Shown here one piece after another: positions 1-5,284 of a DNA stretch of 5,284 bases. Each line of letters opens with the position of its first letter. The first letter of the stretch is position 1. Source of the DNA: Elusimicrobiota bacterium. Its GTDB lineage: Bacteria; Elusimicrobiota; Elusimicrobia; JACQJN01. The notes beneath the pieces were generated by a model. The model was not told the origin of the DNA. It saw only the letters and a list, made by a program, of their open reading frames with translations, and made no database searches. Made by a program: the position numbers and the translations under genes. The DNA lies in contig JACQJM010000071.1 in the NCBI GenBank assembly GCA_016205045.1, forward strand, positions 1 to 5,284, written 5' to 3'.

Positions 1-55
1 CCCCTCCAAAAAAATCGGTCCCGTTCGCGGGCGCGGTCAGCGTTACGCTAGGCGG
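1..55 (-). other. Start of a bacterial Ig-like domain, cut by the window edge
   Basis: The last visible residues, TPPSVTLTAPANGTDFFGG (1708-1726), match the usual opening strand of bacterial Ig-like domains (P-x-V-x-L-x-x-P-x-[ND]-G-x-x-[FV]). The remainder lies to the left of the window, and more such domains or a cell-surface sorting signal may follow. Only this short opening strand is visible. Confidence 0.6.
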
Positions 56-3000
56 GGTGAAATCCCACCACACCCTCTCGTTGGAGTCGTCATCGAAATT
101 TTCTCCCCCCATGGGGCCGCCCCAATTGACAAACTGCCAGCGCATCTTGCTGGAAATCCCAAGAACCGTGACGTTGCGCAGATTCGGCACGGACCTGGAT
201 TGGTTAAAAATTATTCCATAAAATGTCGCCGGGCCGGTCAAATCCTGCGCCGTGATGTAGCTTGATTGGGGAGAGTTTCCCTGCCCGGCAAAGTCAAACG
301 TGCATGAAGCGATCTTAAGGCCGGCGGACCCGACGGTTTGAAGCCCTTTCTCATCCGCGTTGTTGACAGCGACGTAGGAGAGATCCAAAACTCCATTATT
401 GACGATCGTGTAGTAAGCAGCAGCCGGATCCAGCCGATCCATCAGAGAAGGATTGGTAGGGGATCCAGATACCCTCAAGACGGCTCCCGGAGCGATGGTC
501 AGCTTGGAGCGACCCCCCACCGAGATGGACGCGGGTCCAAAAAGCAACTTTTTAGGAAGATTGACATCCTCGGATTTTGCCATGATCACGAAATCCAGGA
601 AGTCTCCCTCCTGAGGGGAAGGCCCTTCAGTGAAATTCAAAGAAAACTGAGGATTGAGGGTTGGAAATCCCTGTGTCCCGATAGATCCCGCAAAAGTACC
701 CAGAAACCCGGACACCGAACCTTCCACCCGCCACATCCCCTGAGTTCTCTTAATCGTCACAATTTGAGAAACGGCATAAGCATTCATAGTAGACACCTGT
801 GAAACTGAATGCCCAGCGCCCCGCATCAGTTTAGGAACTGTGTGTTCAGACATGTATGAGCGTAAACCATAATTCAAATTCATAGTTGAAGAGGAAACCG
901 TATAATCTCCCCACAAACGCGCCGTCCCCTTTTCACCATTCTGTCCATAAGACAGGAGGTAGGACCCGGGACTGCTTAAAGCGTTAGCGAACGTCCCAAA
1001 TTTGGCCGGATTCACTTTCACCTCCTTTAAAATAAGGCTGGCTCCATCCCCAAGGCCATAAGCGACCTCCTCATCTGAAGCGGGCCTTGAATTCCCTTTC
1101 AGGTCGTACCCCAAGCTTCCCCCCAATACCACGCTTTTTGATTGATACGTTCTGACGATCATATCGCGGGCGTTGGAGTAAATGATATTGGAAAGAAGAG
1201 TGGTTTCTTTAGCCCCCCATCCCAGTTCGATGCCGACGTTTAAACTTCCCGAGACTGTGTTTGAAACAATCAGATTTAAGGGTTCCGAAACCATAATCCC
1301 GCCGGCCGGCGACTTTATGCTATTGAAAGAAATCGTATTGCTTTTCGCGCCCAACTCATTAGCCGCGACTCCCCAGCCGGTCCCGTAGAGAATGTTGATG
1401 TGATTGGCGCTGATCAAGTTGTTTTTGCTGTTAGCGCCCAGATATATTCCTCCCCATTGCTTGAAAATTACATTTCCGCTGATGACGTTCTGGGAGGAAC
1501 CATAAAGACTTAGGGCGTAGCTAATTCCATCTTCGATCACAGAATTTTGGATGCGGGCCGCAACCGCAGACCCTCCTCTCGCATCAAGAACTATCCCTGC
1601 CCTGACGTCACCACCCACATTGCTCAGCCCAAATCCGTAAAACTCGCCGTAATTGGCTTCGAATCCCAGCGATTGCACTAGAATGTGATACCGGCCGACG
1701 GGAGCGTCAATGAGAACATTCCTGGTTAGATTATCCACCTGGACGCTGTCCGCGACGTTGTGGTTGATGGAAAGCGGGACGGCCAAGCCTATCACCGCCG
1801 GATTTCCCGGTTGGATGGAGGAAATGGCGACTCTTTCCGAACCAAGGGTGATCATATCACCAATGGACCATCCTGTGAGGTCCGACCCATTGATTGAAAT
1901 GGAATTTGCGCCCGCCAAGGCATCGGACATAAGCTCAGAATATGCTGCTTTAACCGCTCCCCGCACCGTGAACTTCGCGCCGCTTTCCACCAAAAGCCTA
2001 TACCCACCTCCCGAACTGGCGAACTGAAGACGCGCTTTAACGCTCTGCGGAATGGGGGAGGCCTCGGTCCCCATGTCCAACCAAGCCCCGGAATGAACGA
2101 TGAGGTCGCCGTCGGTTATGGTCAAATGGCTGTCCACGCTCCGGCTAAAAATTAAAGAGCCCTGGGCATTTGTTCCAAACCATCCCACGTGCACGGAACG
2201 GGCCTGGGCGGACGGGATATCCACCGTCACATCATGAAAAATGTTCACCTGATTTCCGGGGCCGGGTGGGGGGGCGCCCCCCCAAGTAGCCGGGTCCGAC
2301 CAATTGCCCGACCGCACCGAGGTGTATAGGGCGCGAGAGGGATCATTGGTGGGGATGGTGTAGGAAACGCTTACAGAGCCCTTATGGCTGGGATCCGTGA
2401 TGTCCGAGAGATTGGCGGTTATGGGGTATTGACCTGGCTCGGTGTTGGCGGGCGAGGTCACACTCATCCAAACAATTTCTCCGCGTTGGGGGTTCAAGTT
2501 TAAGCTGGGCGGATCAAAAACTACATTCCAACCTTCCGGGCCGCTCGCGCCCGACTGGAACGTGGTGCTGGGACAACTTGGATCATCGTTGTTAGAGATG
2601 TTGAGCGTGTATAGAGCGGTTTGACCGGCGTTTCCTACGTAATCGACGGGTGAAACAGTGAGTGTGGGAACACGCATTTGACATGTTCGGATGGTGTATG
2701 TAGCGGTTGCGAAACCTTCGGTGTTGGAAACATCGGGGTCTGCCGCTCTTACGATAATATTGTAAGATCCGAAACTCAGTCCACCCGGAACGCTCACTTG
2801 CATCTGAACCGTTTCCGTTTGCCCTGAGGTTAGGGCTAAAGAGAAGGCAGAGAAAGCAGCCGTCCAGGCATTTGAGGGCATTTGAGCCGACAACTGGTAT
2901 ATGGACGAGAAAGGGCTGTTATTGGTGATGGACACCGTAAAATTTACAATCTCAGCCCCTCTCCCTGTCACAGCGGAGGGATTTATGGTTACGGTGGGTG

Positions 3001-5179
3001 CCAGAGATGGTTGTGAACCCTGGTAGTTGATCGTATAGGTGGCCCTCCCATAGCCTCTATGGGTCGCATCCCCTCCATCCACCGCCAGCACTCCGACATC
3101 ATAAACCCCATCGGGATAGGAATACGGGACTGTAACGTGAAGCCCGGTGACGCCGGTTTGCCCAGGTGATAAACTTAGGGTGGGGGCATCCAAGATGGAA
3201 TCCCACCCCATAGGAGTTTGGGGTGTCAATGCGAAAGCGGCAGGAGATAAACCGTCATTCCTCACTGACACGCTGTAGTCCACAGTCCTCCCGTCCCCTC
3301 CGGCCTGGTTGGAGGGAGACAATATGACAGACACCTGCGGGATGGCGCATGCCCCCGTGGTCTGGGAAGATCCGGCCTTTTGACCGCTATTTGGGGATTC
3401 ACAGGTAACCTCATAAGATCCTCTCACTCCTGCCCCATGACCATAGTTGGTATTCGGTTCATACGCGTCCACGCCCACTACATATGATCCCTCAGGTGAA
3501 CCTTCCGGAATATTCACAATCATTTTTGTAGATTGAGTCCATCCGGGAGGGATGACAAGCGTTCCTGATTCAAAGGCAGTCCCACCACCCGAACTGTTTA
3601 TTCCTTGTAGTTCAAAAACCGTGTCGGCACAACCAGGCCCCACATCCCGGTTGCTAATCGCTACCACATATTCGATGTACCAGGAAGCAGGACCGGAATT
3701 ATTTAGGGGGCTCATCGCCACAACGGGATTGGATTGAGCGCATCCGAAAAGAACCCTAATTCTGGCTGACACATCGTCATGATCCATCTGCCTTATCGTA
3801 ATCAATGCGTAAGGATCAGAGATGGCTAGGCCATCTACAAGAGGGTTAGTAACAAGTTTGCGTCGCAACCACCAAGAATCTGGATCGATCAAGAAGCTAT
3901 AGCCATAAGTGTCTCTACTCCCATCAACATCCACCAGATGGACTTCTGATCCCCAAGAAGAGTAAATTCCTTGTCCATCACTGTCCAACCCGACAGGCTG
4001 CCTGTACCCTATAAAATAGTCCTCCCCCATCGTATTTGGCCTCCGCAATTTGAGCGCCTGGGGCCCGGTCTGATTGTCCTCTAATCTATATACCCTATAA
4101 TCACCGCTAGCACTTATCTCCTGGATGCGGTTGGAAGGGATGTAACCTAGATGGGATTTTTTATTTGCATTGAAGTGTTTGAAATATTGATAGCCCGATC
4201 CCATTGTGTCCCACTCGTCCCCATACTCAATAGGTTTACATCCGCTTTTATTCAGCGGAAATAAAGGGCCCGCTGGGACCGATTTATCCTTACAATCTAT
4301 TAATGATGCATGCCTCAAGCCATACGTATGCCCTAATTCATGATTAAGCTCTCCGCTGATAACAGAGAGTTCTTTGCCTGGAACAACACCAACGTAAACA
4401 TCGCTTTGATAAAGCGCCGCTGATCCAGCCTCATTACAGGTCGTCATGTGCGGAAAAACAAACAGGAACCTGTCATAGGAATTGGGATCTATCCCAAGAT
4501 CCTGTCTAATAGTATTTCCCGCCTGCATGGAACCCAAAACAGACGGGCACTTCTGCATAAGGGAGCTTTCGTACCAGCCGTAAACATCCGCCATCTGTCC
4601 AGGTCCGTTTTTACCTACCATAGCGGCTTGACCGAATGAATTTTCTTCATAAAATTTTTTTACCGATTTGTTATTCCCGAAAACGCCATCGAATGCCTGG
4701 GCGAGGGTTATGGGCTGCGTCCTCAGATCCGCGAAGTTGAAGAGAATCACCGCGACCCTAATATTTCCCGTTGGAGAATTATTGTTTAGAGACGCCGCCG
4801 TGGCTTTCATATTTTGCTGCGAATTGTCAGCCATTACGGAAGAGGCTCGAAGAGTTAATTCCTGGAGAGATCCCGACACACTGACCTGGGAACCGGAGGG
4901 CAGGCGGGGAGAATCATCGGAAAGCTGGAGGCGGTACGTCTTATCGGCGGTCTTTAATAGGTAGAACTCCGTAGACCGTTTATTTTTAAAGTCATCCGCG
5001 ACTCCTATGTAGAACGTTCCGGTAAGGGTCACCGAGGATGTTCCCCCATCAAAACCAGGAAAAGTGTCACCTGAGTCCGTGATCATCGGGGAGCCGGAGA
5101 GTTTGTGTGGAATAAGGCAGACAGACAGGATAAAAAAACCCTTTAAAATTAACCGCCGAAATGTGTTATCTCGTTTCAT
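1..5179 (-). CDS. Giant secreted protein: M11-like metalloprotease, NEW3-like repeats, G8-like domain and beta-helix (3' end outside window)
   Basis: The reading frame is open for 1726 codons from the ATG at 5179-5177 to the left edge, with no stop, so the C-terminus is missing. The ATG is the first standard start after an in-frame TAA at 5281-5279, and a signal peptide follows it directly. Visible in order are a signal peptide, a beta-rich N-terminal domain, a zinc protease with HExxHxxGxxH at residues 280-290 and Met-turn M326, four Ig-like repeats (484-942), a G8-like module (950-1157), a parallel beta-helix (1158-1366), a second beta-rich region, and the start of an Ig-like domain (PPSVTLTAPANG, 1709-1720). 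From the families, it should be an exported zinc endopeptidase displayed on or released from the cell surface. Its substrate cannot be read from the sequence. No other gene is visible, so operon context is unknown. The frame and domain calls are firm at class level; the overall function is inferred. Confidence 0.93.
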   Translation of the reverse strand, partial: MKRDNTFRRLILKGFFILSVCLIPHKLSGSPMITDSGDTFPGFDGGTSSVTLTGTFYIGVADDFKNKRSTEFYLLKTADKTYRLQLSDDSPRLPSGSQVSVSGSLQELTLRASSVMADNSQQNMKATAASLNNNSPTGNIRVAVILFNFADLRTQPITLAQAFDGVFGNNKSVKKFYEENSFGQAAMVGKNGPGQMADVYGWYESSLMQKCPSVLGSMQAGNTIRQDLGIDPNSYDRFLFVFPHMTTCNEAGSAALYQSDVYVGVVPGKELSVISGELNHELGHTYGLRHASLIDCKDKSVPAGPLFPLNKSGCKPIEYGDEWDTMGSGYQYFKHFNANKKSHLGYIPSNRIQEISASGDYRVYRLEDNQTGPQALKLRRPNTMGEDYFIGYRQPVGLDSDGQGIYSSWGSEVHLVDVDGSRDTYGYSFLIDPDSWWLRRKLVTNPLVDGLAISDPYALITIRQMDHDDVSARIRVLFGCAQSNPVVAMSPLNNSGPASWYIEYVVAISNRDVGPGCADTVFELQGINSSGGGTAFESGTLVIPPGWTQSTKMIVNIPEGSPEGSYVVGVDAYEPNTNYGHGAGVRGSYEVTCESPNSGQKAGSSQTTGACAIPQVSVILSPSNQAGGDGRTVDYSVSVRNDGLSPAAFALTPQTPMGWDSILDAPTLSLSPGQTGVTGLHVTVPYSYPDGVYDVGVLAVDGGDATHRGYGRATYTINYQGSQPSLAPTVTINPSAVTGRGAEIVNFTVSITNNSPFSSIYQLSAQMPSNAWTAAFSAFSLALTSGQTETVQMQVSVPGGLSFGSYNIIVRAADPDVSNTEGFATATYTIRTCQMRVPTLTVSPVDYVGNAGQTALYTLNISNNDDPSCPSTTFQSGASGPEGWNVVFDPPSLNLNPQRGEIVWMSVTSPANTEPGQYPITANLSDITDPSHKGSVSVSYTIPTNDPSRALYTSVRSGNWSDPATWGGAPPPGPGNQVNIFHDVTVDIPSAQARSVHVGWFGTNAQGSLIFSRSVDSHLTITDGDLIVHSGAWLDMGTEASPIPQSVKARLQFASSGGGYRLLVESGAKFTVRGAVKAAYSELMSDALAGANSISINGSDLTGWSIGDMITLGSERVAISSIQPGNPAVIGLAVPLSINHNVADSVQVDNLTRNVLIDAPVGRYHILVQSLGFEANYGEFYGFGLSNVGGDVRAGIVLDARGGSAVAARIQNSVIEDGISYALSLYGSSQNVISGNVIFKQWGGIYLGANSKNNLISANHINILYGTGWGVAANELGAKSNTISFNSIKSPAGGIMVSEPLNLIVSNTVSGSLNVGIELGWGAKETTLLSNIIYSNARDMIVRTYQSKSVVLGGSLGYDLKGNSRPASDEEVAYGLGDGASLILKEVKVNPAKFGTFANALSSPGSYLLSYGQNGEKGTARLWGDYTVSSSTMNLNYGLRSYMSEHTVPKLMRGAGHSVSQVSTMNAYAVSQIVTIKRTQGMWRVEGSVSGFLGTFAGSIGTQGFPTLNPQFSLNFTEGPSPQEGDFLDFVIMAKSEDVNLPKKLLFGPASISVGGRSKLTIAPGAVLRVSGSPTNPSLMDRLDPAAAYYTIVNNGVLDLSYVAVNNADEKGLQTVGSAGLKIASCTFDFAGQGNSPQSSYITAQDLTGPATFYGIIFNQSRSVPNLRNVTVLGISSKMRWQFVNWGGPMGGENFDDDSNERVWWDFTPPSVTLTAPANGTDFFGG
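56..1081 (-). other. Second beta-rich region, family not recognised
   Basis: Residues about 1367-1708 are rich in beta-strand-like segments. The part at about 1558-1640 again looks like stacked rungs (LTIAPGAVLRVSG, then VNNGVLDLSYVAV, then GLKIASCTFDF), which suggests a second beta-helix or a continuation of the first. It ends with NWGGPMGGENF (1685-1695) and an acidic cluster DDDSNERVWWDF (1696-1707), directly before the Ig-like domain. The acidic cluster might bind calcium, but I cannot assign it to a known loop. I do not recognise a family for residues 1385-1555. Confidence 0.4.
1082..1708 (-). other. Right-handed parallel beta-helix (PbH1/NosD-like rungs)
   Basis: From about residue 1206 the chain shows repeating rungs of 21-27 residues with the pattern N-x-[IL]-x-x-N-x-[IV]: NVISGNVI (1231), NLISANHI (1254), NTISFNSI (1281), NLIVSNTV (1302) and TTLLSNII (1326). 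Each is followed by a G-[IV]-x-[LV] strand such as GGIYLG or VGIELG. The conserved asparagines probably form the internal asparagine ladder of this fold. The fold is common in polysaccharide lyases, hydrolases and surface adhesins. I see no catalytic set that would identify an enzyme class. It follows the G8-like module directly, as in CEMIP-like proteins. Confidence 0.8.
1709..2332 (-). other. G8-like domain and its downstream linker
   Basis: Residues 951-968 carry the G8 entry signature, with W960 and W966 in SGNWSDPATWGG, followed by a proline-rich turn and a QVNIFHDVTVDI strand pair. Stacked strands follow (LTITDGDLIV, RLLVESGAKFTVRG). The second half keeps the pattern known from CEMIP/TMEM2-type proteins: SDLTGWSIGDMITL with W1104, G1107 and D1108, then H1140, then NLTRNVLI with R1153 and N1154. 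G8 domains occur in eukaryotic hyaluronan-related and ciliary proteins and in bacterial secreted proteins, often directly before a beta-helix, as here. A role in carbohydrate binding or processing is possible but unproven. The assignment rests on these motifs. Confidence 0.7.
2267..2284. repeat. 18-bp perfect palindrome with G7 and C7 runs inside the gene
   Basis: The sequence TGGGGGGGCGCCCCCCCA reads the same on both strands. It encodes the conserved TWGGAPP stretch (965-971) at the start of the G8-like domain. The frame is intact on both sides. Two opposed seven-base homopolymers are prone to slippage, either biologically (phase variation) or as a sequencing or assembly error. Confidence 0.9.
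2354..3730 (-). other. Four tandem NEW3/Ig-like beta-sandwich repeats
   Basis: Four related units of about 105-110 residues lie at about 484-593, 611-719, 727-833 and 836-942. Each opens with a P-x-[VL]-x-[VIM]-x-P-like strand (for example PTVTINP, PTLTVSP). Each continues with an aromatic-hydrophobic strand ending in SN or NN (VAISN, VSVRN, VSITNN, LNISNN), then a GW or AW turn, then an S-L-x-L-x-x-G-Q-type strand, and closes with G-x-Y-x-[VI]-x-V and YTI. This is the pattern of the NEW3/COG1470-like Ig fold found in secreted bacterial proteins. Cysteines sit at or near several unit ends (C480, C593, C611, C833) and may form disulfides at the junctions. The likely role is a spacer or adhesion stalk between the protease and the distal modules. 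Confidence 0.75.
3746..4765 (-). other. Gametolysin-like (peptidase M11 type) zinc metalloprotease domain
   Basis: The domain opens with a hydrophobic strand, NIRVAVILFNFAD (139-151). The zinc site is HELGHTYGLRH at residues 280-290: zinc ligands H280, H284 and H290, catalytic base E281, and the metzincin glycine G287. The Met-turn follows as YGDEWDTMG (319-327, M326) and then HFNANKKSHLGY (335-346). This D-x-M-G plus HFNA-x-x-K-x-x-LG pattern is characteristic of M11-like bacterial proteases. Four cysteines in the domain (C211, C248, C296, C314) could form two disulfides, which fits an extracellular location. A beta-rich extension runs to about residue 478. All catalytic residues are present, so activity is expected. 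Metzincin membership is firm; the M11 assignment rests on motif memory without a profile search. Confidence 0.88.
4826..5047 (-). other. Beta-rich N-terminal domain preceding the protease
   Basis: Residues about 45-118 alternate polar and hydrophobic positions (VTLTGTFYIGV, EFYLLKT, TYRLQLSD, GSQVSVSGSLQ), which suggests a small beta-barrel of OB-fold type. Secreted M11-like bacterial proteases often carry such a segment ahead of the catalytic domain. It contains no cysteine, so the cysteine-switch propeptide known from algal gametolysin is not visible. Whether it is a propeptide or a permanent domain cannot be decided. Confidence 0.45.
5093..5179 (-). other. Signal peptide (residues 1-29)
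   Basis: The protein begins with a basic n-region (K2, R3, R8, R9, K13), followed by a hydrophobic stretch around residues 10-24 (LILKGFFILSVCLIP) and a polar segment with small residues (LSGSP, 27-31). Cleavage near G29 or S30 is plausible. C21 lies in the hydrophobic core as LSVC. The V just before the Cys does not fit a standard lipobox, so I read this as a Sec/SPI signal rather than a lipoprotein signal. Confidence 0.75.
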
Positions 5180-5253
5180 GGTGGTGTGGTAATTAGGATA
5201 ACCAACCAGTCTGAATTTATCCTGAAGAATGAGTAAAGAAACGGTAAAAAAGG
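5180..5253 (-). promoter_or_regulatory. Leader of the giant gene, without a clear Shine-Dalgarno or promoter
   Basis: On the coding strand the bases just before the ATG read TATCCTAATTACCACACCACC. No purine-rich AGGAGG-like element lies at the usual 5-10 base spacing. The only AGG (5223-5221, in TTCAGGATAAAT) is about 40 bases upstream, too far to act as a ribosome binding site. TATCCT at 5200-5195 is a poor match to a -10 box and has no convincing -35 partner, so no promoter is claimed. The frame upstream of the ATG is open to a TAA at 5281-5279 but contains no ATG, GTG or TTG start. Confidence 0.4.
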
Positions 5254-5267
5254 TGTCTAATAAGACA
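5246..5267 (-). terminator. Weak hairpin followed by T-run; possible terminator of an upstream gene
   Basis: On the coding strand, TGTCT and AGACA form a perfect 5-bp inverted repeat around a TATT loop (5267-5254), followed by CC and a run of six T (5251-5246). That order fits a rho-independent terminator for a minus-strand gene lying right of the window. The stem is short and AT-rich and the T-run is offset by two bases, so it would be weak. It could instead be an operator or part of a repeat element joined to the neighbouring GGGGTTA repeat. Confidence 0.35.
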
Positions 5268-5284
5268 GGGGTTAGGGGTTAGGG
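5268..5284. repeat. GGGGTTA heptanucleotide tandem repeat, cut by the window edge
   Basis: The plus strand reads GGGGTTAGGGGTTAGGG, two full heptamers and the start of a third at the right edge. It resembles a telomere-type repeat, but in an otherwise bacterial context it is better read as an intergenic short tandem repeat. Its full length is unknown. Four or more G-runs would allow a G-quadruplex; three are visible here. Confidence 0.75.

Noticed and set aside
338..802. Plus-strand open stretch of about 150 codons
   Set aside because: It lies opposite the continuous minus-strand frame, and its product is low-complexity and R/S/H-rich with no recognisable domain. It is a shadow of the real gene. 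The same holds for the shorter plus-strand stretches at 1182-1388, 1710-2027, 2442-2624, 3552-3737, 4448-4639 and 4668-4964.
2867..2886. Perfect 10-bp tandem duplication GGCATTTGAG x2
   Set aside because: The length is not a multiple of three, yet the frame is open on both sides and the protein (QMPSNAW) fits the Ig-like repeat. It is probably a chance match and does not break the gene.
5115..5125. C21 as a possible lipoprotein cysteine
   Set aside because: The preceding residues LSV do not fit the lipobox, which needs a small residue (G, A or S) just before the Cys, and the Cys sits within the hydrophobic core.
5195..5223. Sigma-70 promoter (TATCCT or GATAAA as -10)
   Set aside because: Each matches the -10 consensus at only four of six positions, and nothing resembling TTGACA is found about 17 bases upstream.
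5268..5284. Eukaryotic telomere
   Set aside because: Only two and a bit heptamers are visible, next to a gene that looks bacterial, so a short intergenic tandem repeat is the simpler reading.

Overview
The window is filled almost entirely by one very large minus-strand gene. It starts at an ATG at 5179-5177 and stays open without an in-frame stop to the left edge: 1726 complete codons plus one base. I checked the frame at about fourteen anchor positions and every one agreed. Its 3' end lies beyond position 1. The only non-coding sequence is about 105 bases upstream of the start (5180-5284). I see no RNA gene, CRISPR array, transposase or plus-strand gene.

The encoded protein is a secreted multidomain giant. 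In order it has: a signal peptide (residues 1-29); a small beta-rich N-terminal domain (about 45-118); a gametolysin-type (M11-like) zinc metalloprotease with HELGHTYGLRH and a Met-turn (about 139-478); four tandem Ig-like/NEW3-like beta-sandwich repeats of about 110 residues (484-942); a G8-like domain of the CEMIP/TMEM2/fibrocystin type (about 950-1157); a right-handed parallel beta-helix (about 1158-1366); a second beta-rich, helix-like region (about 1367-1708); and the start of a bacterial Ig-like domain (from 1709) cut by the window edge. The layout suggests a cell-surface or extracellular enzyme in which a protease head is carried on a long stalk with possible carbohydrate-binding or carbohydrate-processing modules. 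That role is inferred.

The upstream strip has a short inverted repeat followed by a T-run on the coding strand, and a GGGGTTA heptanucleotide tandem repeat running off the right edge. There is no recognisable Shine-Dalgarno sequence before the ATG.

The organism looks like a free-living bacterium with moderate GC and large modular secreted proteins. The architecture recalls environmental lineages such as Elusimicrobiota or Omnitrophota, but this is an impression and the sequence does not prove a phylum.
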